Of a DNA stretch of 17,948 nucleotides, positions 1 through 8,059 are shown piece after piece. The notes under the pieces were generated by a model. That model was not told where the DNA came from, ran no database searches, and worked only from the letters and a program-made list of their open reading frames with translations. A program made the translations under genes and the position numbers. Within the stretch, counting starts at the first letter, position 1. Every line of letters begins with the position of its first letter. Origin of the DNA: DASTGO01 sp035719045 (GTDB lineage Bacteria; Actinomycetota; Actinomycetes; Actinomycetales; Kineosporiaceae); NCBI GenBank assembly GCA_035719045.1, contig DASTGO010000230.1, positions 1-17,948 of the forward strand. Direction: 5' to 3'.

Positions 1-3000
1 GGAAGAGGATGCTGATGGCGACACTGGTGTGGAAGGAAGTCTGGTTGCCGAAGGTGACAGGCGTGCTCCCGAGGTAGAAGTTCCTGGGCTGGGCGAGGAC
101 AGGCCCCGAGACGTAATCGTATGGGTGGCCCCCCTCTTGCCGCACCGCGCGGAGGAATTCGGCATAGTCGTCGTCGCCGGACGTGAAGGTGCGACCTGAG
201 AGGCCGTCGAAGGCGGAGCGGTCGAGTCTGAATTCGAGTACGCCGGCCGGATTCCCGCCAGCTCGGAGCAGGGCCTGTGCATGATCAGCGGTCGTGTAGA
301 AGCCAGCTCCGAAGTCCGTTCGCGGGTTGGCCCGGGCGAGATCAATCCCGGTCGCCCTGATGCCGGCGACGTTTCCCAGGGTGGTTCCGTGGAAAAGAGG
401 AAGTGTTTCCCCGGGGCCGGCCCCGTAGGGCGTCAGCCCCAGGGGGTCGATCCAGTGGTAGGGGTTGGAGACGTAGGCGGCGGGGTTGGGGCCCCCGGCC
501 AGGCCGAGGGGGTCGGGGCTGGTGTAGCGGGCGGTAGTTGGGTCGTAGTAGCGGAAGACGTTGTAGGCGAGGCCGGTCTCGGGGTCGTGGTACTGACCGG
601 GGAAGAGCAGGGGACAGAACGGCCCGCCGGGGGAGTCCGACGGCCCCTCGGGCAGGGGAGCACCCCAGGTGGTGCGGCGTGCCTGCCAGGCGATCTCACC
701 GTCGGGTGTGAGGAGTTCGGTGGGGGTTCCCACCAGGTCGCTGACGATGCCGTAGAACTGCTCGTCGTACCAGTCCTGGGACGGGTCGCTGCCCTGAGGG
801 CCGGGCGCCGGGGGAAGGGGCGGCTGGCCGGTCGGTTCCGGGGTGTCCCGTGGGCGGGTGGGCCTGCGCCGGCGAGTGCGCTGGGTGAGCGGCGTGAAGG
901 CGTGGGGGTGGTGGTCGAACGTGGTGACGGCGTCCGGGGCGCCCGCGGTGGAGTGACAGGTCTCCGCCAGTTGGGCGCCGTCCCAGGTGAAAGTGGTGGT
1001 CTCGGTGATGGTGCCGTCCGCGGCGAGCCGATGCTTGGCGGTGCGGCGGCCGAGAGGGTCGTACGAGTACGTCCAGGTGTCGCCGTCGGGAGTGCGGACG
1101 GTGGTGAGCTGGTTGCGGGCGTTCCAGGTGTACGACCAGACCTGGTCCTTGGCCGACAGCCGGTGCCGGCGGCGGGTGGTGAGCCGGCCGAGGGCGTCAT
1201 GGGAGTAGCTGACGGTACCCGCGCGGGCGATCCGGGTGCCGGAGTATTCCCGCGGGCCGCGCGCTCCGGGGTCGCCGGCAGCCGGCGCGTGATCCGGGAC
1301 GGGCCAGAGGGCGTGGGTGATGTTCCCCGCAGAGTCGTAGTCGTACCGCTCGCTCCACTCGTCGCCGCTCGGCGTGGCACCCGCCACGATGGCGACCCGG
1401 TGTCGGCTGTCGAGCGTGTAGCGGCGGCGGGCCTGGCCGTCCGTGAGCTGCGTGAGGTGGCCGGTGGGGTCGTACTCGTAGCCGCGGCGGAGAAGCCCGT
1501 CCCCCGTGCCCCCGGTGGCAGTAGTGGCGCCGCTGAGGATCTGGCTCAGGAGCCGGTGGGCCGGGCTCCAGGCTTGGCTGAGGGTGGTGACACCCATGGT
1601 GCGGCTGATCTCGTGGCCCGCGGGGTCGTGGCCGAACGTGAGGGCGTGGCCGTCGGCGGCCAGCTGGAGGGGGTGTCCCGCGGCGTCATAGGTCCAGGTG
1701 CTGGTCGCGCCGGTGGGGGTGGTGCGCCGGGTGCGGCGGCCGAGCGCGTCGTAGGCGTTGGCGAGAGTCCGGCCGTCGAGGGTCTCGGCGGTGATGCGTC
1801 CGAGTGGGTCGCGGGTGAGGGTGAGCGTCGTGGTCACCGGGTCATCCGGTCCGCCGCTGGTGGTGGCGTGGATGAGGCGGCCGGCGGGGTCGTGGTGGTA
1901 GCGGGTGGTCCGGCCGTCCGCGGTGCTTTCGGTGGTGAGGTTGCCGCGGACGTCGTAGGCGTAGGTGGTGGCCTGGCCGAGGGCGTTGACCGTGCGGGTG
2001 ACCTGACCGGCGGGGTCGCGTTCGTAGGTGGTGCGGCGGTCGTCGAAGTCGACCTGGCCGATGAGGAGCCCGTTGGGGTCGTGCTGGTAGTGCCAGGTGA
2101 GGCCCTGGGGGTTGGTGACGGCGGTGAGACGTCGCTCGGTGTCGTAGGTGTAGCGGGTGGTGGCGCCGTCGGGCGTGGTGACGGCGGCGGTCTGGTCGAA
2201 GGCCGTGGGGGTGTAACGAGTGGTGTGACCCGCGGGATCGGTGTGGGCGATGAGGTTGTGCTCCGGGTCGTAGGACCAGGTCCAGACCGCCCCGTCAGGG
2301 TCGATCCGGCGGGTGAGCAGGCCCTCAGGCGTCCAGCTGTAGCGCGTCGTCCCGCCGACGGGGTCGGTGACGGCGACCGGGCGGCCGAACGGGTCCCGGT
2401 GGATCCGGGTGGCGGCTCCGCCGGGGTCGGTGACGCTGACCGGCAGGCCGGCGGGATTGCAGGTGATGTGGGTGACCCCGCCGAGGGCGTCCGTGACCGT
2501 GACGGGGTTGCCGTGGGCGTCATGGGTGTAGTGAGTGGTGGCGCCGGTGGGGTCGGTCACGCTGGCCGGTAGGCCGCGGGAGTCGTAGGCCACGGTCCAC
2601 GTCGCGCCGTCCGGGCCGGTCACGCTGACCGGCAGTCCGTCGCAGTCGTAGCCGATGGCGCGGCTGGTGGCGTCAGGCAGCACCGTGCGCAGCAGTCGGC
2701 CCGCGGCGTCGTAGTCGTGGGCGGTGCTGCGGCCCAACGGGTCCCGGGCGGCGATCTGCCGGTGGTGGCGGTCCCAGTCGGTGGTCCACACCGCCCCGGT
2801 CGGATCGGTCCGTGACACCACCTGGTGCCGGTCGTTGATCTCGTAGTGGGTGGTGCAGCCGAGCGAGTCCGTGAAGCGCGTCCGCCCCACCCTGGTCCCG
2901 CCCGGCGCGGCCACGGTGTCGTAGTCGAGGCGGGCGCGCAGGGTCCCGTCGGTGCCTTCCGCGGCCACGCAGCGGCCCTGGGCGTCGTAGACGTACCGGT

Positions 3001-4876
3001 AGAAGGTGCCGTTGCGGTCGGTCCAACCGGTGACCCGCCCGGCCAGGTCGTAGCTGTAGGTCAGGGCCAGTCCTGACGAGTTGACCACCTCGGTCAACCG
3101 GCCCGCCGGGTCGTAGCGGTACCGGACCAGGGCGACCCGTCCGCCGCCCCGCTCGTTGCCCGCGCCGTCGGGCTGCGTCCCGTCGGCACCCGCCTCGTCG
3201 GCACCCGCCTCGTCGGCCGCAGGCCCGCCTGGGGTGGTTGCGCGAGAAGTGGCGAGGTGGACGGCGGTGACCAGGCCGTCGGTGTGTTCGAGCAGGAGTC
3301 GGTAGCCGCCGTGGTGGGTGATGGCCGTGAGGTGACCGTCGGCGTCGTGCTCGTAGGTGATGGTGTGACCGGCGGGGTGCGTGATCGCGACCAGGGGAAG
3401 TGCGGTGACCCCGGGGAGTCCGGTGAGGGGCGCGTAGCGGTGGGTGATCCGGGTGAGCGGATCGGTGAGGGTGTAGCCGGGGCCGGTGGGGGTGGGAACG
3501 GGGCGTAGCTCGAGACGGGGCCCCTCGTGAGGGAGGACGGTCTGGCCGTCGGCGGGGTGCGGGAAGGTGTGGATCATCCCGTCCGCACCGGTGGCCGTGA
3601 TGCCGGCGTCGTCGACCTCGATCCGCTGGTCCAGGGAACTGACCCAGGACGCGCCCAGCCGGTGTCCGTACCGGGTGCCGGACTGGTGGACCCGCGTGAT
3701 GGTCAGCGGCAGGCTCGCGGGCAGGTGGACGTCGGTGATCTGCTGGAACATCTGCCCGGTGGCCACGTCGATCGGGTCGGCCTTGAACGCCCGGCAGAGC
3801 AGTGCCCGCCCGAACAGCACCGGGTCGGTCGCGGCGCCGCGCAGACCGCCGACGATGGCCAGACCGTGCGGGATCGCTGTGCGCAGCCCGTAGGCGCCCT
3901 GGCCGAGGGCCTTGCCCCCGCCGGCCACCAGGGCCGGGACCAGGCCGCGGGCGGCACCGGCGAGCTTGGACACGCTGAACACCCCGCGCCCGCCGGGGAT
4001 CACCCCCAGGACCGCGATCCCGACGTCCAGCAGTGACGCCTGCCCCCGGGCGTACCTGTTCAGCTTGTCGGCCAGGATCACGCCGCCGGCGACCACCGCA
4101 GCAGCCATCAGCGCCCAGCCCAACGGCCCGGACACGAACAGCGCCACCACCCCGGCCACCAGGGCGACCTTCTCGCAGAACCCGACGAACGCATCCCAGG
4201 ACCGGAACGGGGCGCTGACGGTGTCCCAGGCCTTCTCGTACCAGGCCTTGTTCGCGATCCCGCTACCCGCGAGCGCCTGATCAATCTCGGTCACCGCGCG
4301 CGTCTCGGCCTGCCCACGCAACTGTGCGGCCTCCTCGACGAGCCGGCGTGCCGCGGCGCGATCGGCTGCCGCCTGGCCCGCCCGCATCACGGCCGCGCGG
4401 ACCTGGGCCCGCACCCCCTCGTCCAACCCCAGCGTGGCCGCGTCCGCCGCCGTCACGGACAACGCGCCGTCCGCCCCCCACGGCAGTGCCACACCCGCCG
4501 GGAGCAGCCCCGCCGCCTCCCGCCGGGCCGCCTCCCAGCGGGCATCGGCCTCGACGCCACGCCGCAGGGCCACCCCTGCCCGCTCCTGGGCCAACTCCAG
4601 ACCACCCGCATACCGGGCCAGCGCGCCGGCGCACCCCCGCCAGGCACGCTCGAGCTTCCCCAGTTCCTCCGGCAGCGCCTCCAGCGCCGCGACATACCCC
4701 TGCGCGAAATCCCCCCGCAGTCCCAGCGACCCACCGGCCACCTCGCGCAGCCGGCTGCCACCGGTCCCCGCGACGTCCGCGAAGTCCCCCAGCCGAGCCA
4801 CCAGTCCGCGGACCCCCGCCGCGTCCCCCGGCACCGGATCGGCACCAAGACCCAGCACACCCCAGCCAGCCACCAC
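1..4876 (-). CDS. RHS/YD-repeat polymorphic toxin with C-terminal ADP-ribosyltransferase-like domain (3' end outside window)
   Basis: The minus-strand frame is open from a GTG at 4876 (second GTG at 4873) to base 1, giving at least 1625 residues. An in-frame TAG lies 13 codons upstream, and a G-rich stretch precedes the start. Residues 1-110 resemble the N-terminus of exported actinobacterial toxins (GADPVPGDAAGVR, then an Ala/Glu-rich helical region). Residues about 238-273 are strongly hydrophobic. DUF6531 begins at DPIDVATG (367). More than twenty YD-type repeats (RYDPAGRL, YDALGR) follow. The RHS core carries DPLGL at 1455 and again at 1477-1481. The variable tip has FHGT (H1496), DFGAGFYTT (1521-1529), YDYVSGP and NQTSFHT (1611 on), which fits DUF3990-like ADP-ribosyltransferase folds. 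Families of this type deliver the tip into rival cells; the export route (ESX-like) and the target are inferred. Only a few residues should be missing at the C-terminus. Confidence 0.93.
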   Translation of the reverse strand, partial: MVAGWGVLGLGADPVPGDAAGVRGLVARLGDFADVAGTGGSRLREVAGGSLGLRGDFAQGYVAALEALPEELGKLERAWRGCAGALARYAGGLELAQERAGVALRRGVEADARWEAARREAAGLLPAGVALPWGADGALSVTAADAATLGLDEGVRAQVRAAVMRAGQAAADRAAARRLVEEAAQLRGQAETRAVTEIDQALAGSGIANKAWYEKAWDTVSAPFRSWDAFVGFCEKVALVAGVVALFVSGPLGWALMAAAVVAGGVILADKLNRYARGQASLLDVGIAVLGVIPGGRGVFSVSKLAGAARGLVPALVAGGGKALGQGAYGLRTAIPHGLAIVGGLRGAATDPVLFGRALLCRAFKADPIDVATGQMFQQITDVHLPASLPLTITRVHQSGTRYGHRLGASWVSSLDQRIEVDDAGITATGADGMIHTFPHPADGQTVLPHEGPRLELRPVPTPTGPGYTLTDPLTRITHRYAPLTGLPGVTALPLVAITHPAGHTITYEHDADGHLTAITHHGGYRLLLEHTDGLVTAVHLATSRATTPGGPAADEAGADEAGADGTQPDGAGNERGGGRVALVRYRYDPAGRLTEVVNSSGLALTYSYDLAGRVTGWTDRNGTFYRYVYDAQGRCVAAEGTDGTLRARLDYDTVAAPGGTRVGRTRFTDSLGCTTHYEINDRHQVVSRTDPTGAVWTTDWDRHHRQIAARDPLGRSTAHDYDAAGRLLRTVLPDATSRAIGYDCDGLPVSVTGPDGATWTVAYDSRGLPASVTDPTGATTHYTHDAHGNPVTVTDALGGVTHITCNPAGLPVSVTDPGGAATRIHRDPFGRPVAVTDPVGGTTRYSWTPEGLLTRRIDPDGAVWTWSYDPEHNLIAHTDPAGHTTRYTPTAFDQTAAVTTPDGATTRYTYDTERRLTAVTNPQGLTWHYQHDPNGLLIGQVDFDDRRTTYERDPAGQVTRTVNALGQATTYAYDVRGNLTTESTADGRTTRYHHDPAGRLIHATTSGGPDDPVTTTLTLTRDPLGRITAETLDGRTLANAYDALGRRTRRTTPTGATSTWTYDAAGHPLQLAADGHALTFGHDPAGHEISRTMGVTTLSQAWSPAHRLLSQILSGATTATGGTGDGLLRRGYEYDPTGHLTQLTDGQARRRYTLDSRHRVAIVAGATPSGDEWSERYDYDSAGNITHALWPVPDHAPAAGDPGARGPREYSGTRIARAGTVSYSHDALGRLTTRRRHRLSAKDQVWSYTWNARNQLTTVRTPDGDTWTYSYDPLGRRTAKHRLAADGTITETTTFTWDGAQLAETCHSTAGAPDAVTTFDHHPHAFTPLTQRTRRRRPTRPRDTPEPTGQPPLPPAPGPQGSDPSQDWYDEQFYGIVSDLVGTPTELLTPDGEIAWQARRTTWGAPLPEGPSDSPGGPFCPLLFPGQYHDPETGLAYNVFRYYDPTTARYTSPDPLGLAGGPNPAAYVSNPYHWIDPLGLTPYGAGPGETLPLFHGTTLGNVAGIRATGIDLARANPRTDFGAGFYTTADHAQALLRAGGNPAGVLEFRLDRSAFDGLSGRTFTSGDDDYAEFLRAVRQEGGHPYDYVSGPVLAQPRNFYLGSTPVTFGNQTSFHTSVAISILF

Positions 4877-5123
4877 GAACCCCCGACCCCGTCGCCCACC
4901 GGTAGCCGCGCCAGGCTAGCGCGGGCGGCCGCCCGTGATCATCTGTCGTCCACAGCGGGCGGCCGGGGCGCGGGCAGGTTTCCGGCGGGCCGTGAGGGGC
5001 ACACAGATCGGAGGCGGCGACCGGGTCCGGTTCGGGTGGGTGCAGCGGACCGCGGTCGGCGATGGCCTGCCGGTCGCCCGGCGGGCCGTGGTCCAGAGCA
5101 GGCCGACGTGGGTGGGGGAGACC
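4877..5123. promoter_or_regulatory. Divergent intergenic region between RHS toxin and penicillin-binding protein
   Basis: These 247 bases separate two divergent genes and must hold the promoters of both. A 14-bp perfect palindrome (CGGGCGGCCGCCCG) lies at 4922-4935, followed directly by TGATCA at 4936-4941. No convincing -35/-10 pair was found. The region is open in the frame of the penicillin-binding protein from a GTG at 4935, but that stretch would encode a basic, low-complexity leader before the membrane anchor, so I treat it as non-coding. Confidence 0.4.
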
Positions 5124-7259
5124 GTGGCCGAACAGCGTCAGCGGGGGCCGCGCGGTCGGGTGCTGCGACCGCTGGCAGGACTGGTGGCCGGCGGTGTCCT
5201 GGCCGGTGTCCTGGTGGCGGGGCTGATCCTGCCCGTGGCGGGCGGGACGGGTGCCGCGGTCACCGGTGCGGGTGACTTCTTCCTGAATCTGCCCTCCGAC
5301 CTGGTCACCGTCGGCGTGCCGCGGACCTCGGTGCTCCAGGCGGCGGACGGTTCGGTGATCGCCGACTTCTACGCGGAGAACCGGATCCCGATCCCGCTGG
5401 CCCAGATGTCGCCGCTGGTGCAGCAGGCGGTGGTGGCGGTGGAGGACTCGAGGTTCTTCCAGCATGGTCCGCTCGACGCCCGGGGGCTGGCCCGGGCCGC
5501 CATGAACAACCTGTCCGGGGGCGGCACCCAGGGGGCGTCCACGCTCACCCAGCAGTACGTCAAGAACGTTCTGCTGGAGAAGGCGGTGGCGGCAGGCGAC
5601 GTCGCCGCCCAGCGGGCCGCGGTCGCGCCGACGATCAACCGCAAGGTGCAGGAGCTGCGCTACGCGATCGCCGTGGAGAAACGGCTGTCCAAGCAGGAGA
5701 TCCTGCAGCGGTACCTGAACATCGTGTACTTCGGGGAGCGTACCTACGGGGTGCAGGCGGCGGCGCTGCGGTACTTCGGTGTTTCCGCCGCCGACCTCAC
5801 CCTGCCGCAGGCGGCCACCCTGGCGGGGATGGTCCAGGACCCGGGGGCCGACAACCCCCTGCGGCACCCCGCCGCGGCCCGGGCCCGCCGGGACGTGGTG
5901 CTGGCGGACATGCGCAACCAGGGCCTGATCCCGCCGGACCGGTATGCCGCGGCCGTCGCGTCCCCGTTGCGGATCACCGGCCACCCCGCACCCGAGGGAT
6001 GTGCGGCCGCCGGGGCGAACGCCTTCTTCTGCTCCTACGTGGTGCGCTCGCTGCTCACCGATCCCCGGTACTCCGTGCTCGGAGCGACCCGGGCGGCCCG
6101 CCAGCATGCCCTGGAGACCGAGGGGCTGCAGATCCGGACCACCCTGGACCCGGCGACCCAGGCGGGGACCGTCGCCGCCGTGAACCGGGGGATCCCCGCC
6201 GACGACAGCAGCGGGCTGGCCACCACGTCCGTCACGGTGGAGCCCGGCACCGGAGCCGTCGTCGCGATGGCCGAGGACCGGGCGTACGCCGTGGCCCCCG
6301 GCCGGGGCCGCACCTCGGTGAACTACGCAACCGACGAGTCCCACGGCGGAGCCGCGGGGTTCCAGACCGGGTCGTCCTTCAAGCCCTTCACTCTGGCCAC
6401 CTGGCTGGGGGCCGGGCACACCCTGGACGAGACCGTCGACGCCACCAGGCGGGCCTTCCCGTTCCCCGGGTTCACCGCCTGCGGCCACTCGCTGGGCAAC
6501 GCCCCACCCTATGTGCCCGGCAACTCCGAGGGCACGGAGTCGGGTCCGATGTCGGTGCTGACGGCGACGTCGATGTCGGTGAACGTCGCCTATGTCGACA
6601 TGGAGTCGCAGCTGGACCTGTGCGGCATCGTCCGGACCGCCACGCGCCTGGGCGTGCACACGGCCATCCCCGTCCAGGTCTGCTCCCGGCACGCCCCACC
6701 GAGCAGCACGCTGCCGACCTGCCTGCCGTCGCTGACCCTCGGTGTCGCGAGCATCGCTCCGCTGACGATGGCCGCCGCCTACGCCGGATTCGCCACCGGC
6801 GGGGTGTTCTGCGAGCCGCTCCCGGTCACGGCGATCAGCCGGCTGCCCAGTGACGAGGCTCCCGCCGCGCCGGTCGCCACCTACCCGAAGTCGTGCCGCC
6901 CGGCCCTGGAACCGCAGGTGGCGTCCGGGGTGAACCAGGCGCTCAGCCACGTGCTCACCGACGGGACGGCGGCCGCCGTCGGCCCCCTGGACCCCTGGCC
7001 GTCGGCCGGCAAGACCGGCACCACGGACGGTCCGTACGACAGCTGGTTCGTCGGGTACACCGCGCAGCGCAGCACGGCGGTCTGGGTGGGCGACCCCGGC
7101 CAGGTGGTGCGCGGGACGCACCGCCGCCAGCGGCTCGTCGACGTCGCCGTGAACGGGCAGTACTACCCGATCATCTTCGGGGCCAGCATCGCGGCGCCGA
7201 TCTGGAAGAACGTGATGGAGACCGCGATGCAGCCGCTCCCGGCACGACCGCTGCCCTGA
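5124..7259 (+). CDS. Bifunctional class A penicillin-binding protein (glycosyltransferase 51 / transpeptidase)
   Basis: This enzyme polymerises lipid II into glycan strands and cross-links peptide stems outside the membrane. The GTG at 5124 gives 711 residues with a single membrane anchor at about 14-36, as is usual for the family. GGTGG and GGGGGAG lie just upstream at 5111-5120; a GTG at 5112 is also possible. The GT51 domain shows EDSRFFQH (catalytic Glu at 107), STLTQQ (139-144) and the segment RKVQELRYAIAVEKRLSKQE with YLNIVYFG. The transpeptidase domain shows SSFK (Ser417), SVN (485-487) and KTGT (630-633). All key motifs are intact. No PASTA domain follows; the protein ends in a short Pro-rich tail. 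It stands alone, divergent from the RHS gene and convergent with the membrane-protein gene. It is PonA-like, but the paralogue cannot be named. Confidence 0.95.
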   Translation: MAEQRQRGPRGRVLRPLAGLVAGGVLAGVLVAGLILPVAGGTGAAVTGAGDFFLNLPSDLVTVGVPRTSVLQAADGSVIADFYAENRIPIPLAQMSPLVQQAVVAVEDSRFFQHGPLDARGLARAAMNNLSGGGTQGASTLTQQYVKNVLLEKAVAAGDVAAQRAAVAPTINRKVQELRYAIAVEKRLSKQEILQRYLNIVYFGERTYGVQAAALRYFGVSAADLTLPQAATLAGMVQDPGADNPLRHPAAARARRDVVLADMRNQGLIPPDRYAAAVASPLRITGHPAPEGCAAAGANAFFCSYVVRSLLTDPRYSVLGATRAARQHALETEGLQIRTTLDPATQAGTVAAVNRGIPADDSSGLATTSVTVEPGTGAVVAMAEDRAYAVAPGRGRTSVNYATDESHGGAAGFQTGSSFKPFTLATWLGAGHTLDETVDATRRAFPFPGFTACGHSLGNAPPYVPGNSEGTESGPMSVLTATSMSVNVAYVDMESQLDLCGIVRTATRLGVHTAIPVQVCSRHAPPSSTLPTCLPSLTLGVASIAPLTMAAAYAGFATGGVFCEPLPVTAISRLPSDEAPAAPVATYPKSCRPALEPQVASGVNQALSHVLTDGTAAAVGPLDPWPSAGKTGTTDGPYDSWFVGYTAQRSTAVWVGDPGQVVRGTHRRQRLVDVAVNGQYYPIIFGASIAAPIWKNVMETAMQPLPARPLP

Positions 7260-7274
7260 GCCGGCACGACTGCT

Positions 7275-7304
7275 GCCCCGAGCCGCGGGCGCATGAGCCG
7301 GGGC
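7275..7304. terminator. Weak inverted repeat between convergent genes
   Basis: GCCCCG at 7275-7280 can pair with CGGGGC at 7299-7304 across an 18-nt loop. It lies between the convergent ends of the penicillin-binding protein gene and the membrane protein gene, so a shared terminator is plausible. The stem is only 6 bp in GC-rich DNA and there is no T tract. Confidence 0.25.
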
Positions 7305-7333
7305 GCTGAGCAGGCGGGCCGGGGTCAACCGGA

Positions 7334-7918
7334 TCAGCGCAGGGGCGGCCCGGCCGGGTCGGTGGCGGCCACCGCACGGATCAGCCGGGTCCGGAACCTC
7401 GCCATCACCACCAGCCCGGCTGCGGAGAGCGCGGCGAGCAGGGCCCCGGTGAGGGTCCAGTTCCACCACAGCACCGCCACCGGACCGCCCGGGCGGTAGC
7501 CGAGTGCCCACGGCAGGGCGAGCAGGAACAGGCCGCCGAGCAGCAGGACCACCAGGCTGCGACGCCTGCGGTTCGGGGCCCTCAGCCGCCCCGCCGCGGT
7601 GGCCGCCAGGACCAGTCCGAGCAGGGTGGTCCACAGTCGGCCGTCACGTCCCTCGGGGGTCAGTTCGATCGGCAGGATGACCGACGAGAGCATCAGCCAG
7701 CCGGTCGCCACCAGGGAGACCACCACGACGAACTCCTGGCCGCGGGAGACCGGCAACGGAACGTTGGTGCCGGCCGCCGTCACCCCGAGGGCGGCCTGCG
7801 CCTGCGCCCGGGTGAGCAGCGGGTCGCCCGGGGCGGCGGGCGTGCCGAGCGGGGTGAGTGCACCCGGGGCCGGTACGGCGTCCGCCCGCCCCCGCCCGGG
7901 CCCGGTCCTGTTGGTCAT
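7334..7918 (-). CDS. Small four-helix membrane protein of unknown function
   Basis: I do not recognise the family. The 194-residue protein starts at an ATG preceded by a strong AGGAGG Shine-Dalgarno (7925-7930) with six bases between, so the start is well supported. A hydrophilic Pro/Ala-rich N-terminus of about 60 residues contains LLTRAQAQAALGV, which may be a short helix. Four hydrophobic segments follow at about 63-84, 95-112, 121-141 and 147-173, with an Arg-rich loop at 113-120 between the second and third. The C-terminus is short and basic. It lies 141 bp downstream of the glycogen-debranching-type hydrolase on the same strand and may be co-transcribed with it, though a repeat-rich gap separates them. 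No catalytic motif is visible. Confidence 0.75.
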   Translation of the reverse strand: MTNRTGPGRGRADAVPAPGALTPLGTPAAPGDPLLTRAQAQAALGVTAAGTNVPLPVSRGQEFVVVVSLVATGWLMLSSVILPIELTPEGRDGRLWTTLLGLVLAATAAGRLRAPNRRRRSLVVLLLGGLFLLALPWALGYRPGGPVAVLWWNWTLTGALLAALSAAGLVVMARFRTRLIRAVAATDPAGPPLR

Positions 7919-8002
7919 GATGTGCCTCCTCGATCGGAGCCGGCCGGCGGCCCGGCAGAGTCCCGGTCCCTACCCGCTGCGCCGGGGCGCCATCCGGCGG
8001 CA

Positions 8003-8038
8003 CGGGTTCGGCGGCCCGGGTTCGGGGCCCGGGTTCGG
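8003..8038. repeat. Three short direct repeats in the gap 7919-8059
   Basis: The 9-mer CGGGTTCGG occurs at 8003-8011, 8017-8025 and 8030-8038, with periods of 14 and 13 bases. The repeats lie in the 141-bp gap between the hydrolase gene and the membrane protein gene, just after the hydrolase stop codon. They could be replication slippage or binding sites. Apart from the downstream Shine-Dalgarno I see nothing else in this gap. Confidence 0.5.
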
Positions 8039-8059
8039 GGGAGCGGGGACGGGGAGGGA

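Noticed and set aside
281..2572. Long plus-strand open frame opposite the RHS gene
   Set aside because: It is a Gly/Val-rich antisense shadow of the YD-repeat coding frame, which has unmistakable family motifs on the minus strand.
440..3120. Repeated DNA resembling a repeat array
   Set aside because: The repetition comes from the coding of YD repeats with variable spacing; there are no constant repeats with unique spacers, so it is not a CRISPR array.
4935..5123. Longer start of the penicillin-binding protein (GTG at 4935)
   Set aside because: It would place 63 basic, unconserved residues before the membrane anchor; the GTG at 5124 puts the anchor at residues 14-36 as expected.
4281..7634. 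Very long minus-strand open frame across the RHS N-terminal region and the penicillin-binding protein
   Set aside because: It has Arg/Gly/Pro-rich low-complexity translation, no family motif, and runs antisense to a gene with all catalytic motifs intact.
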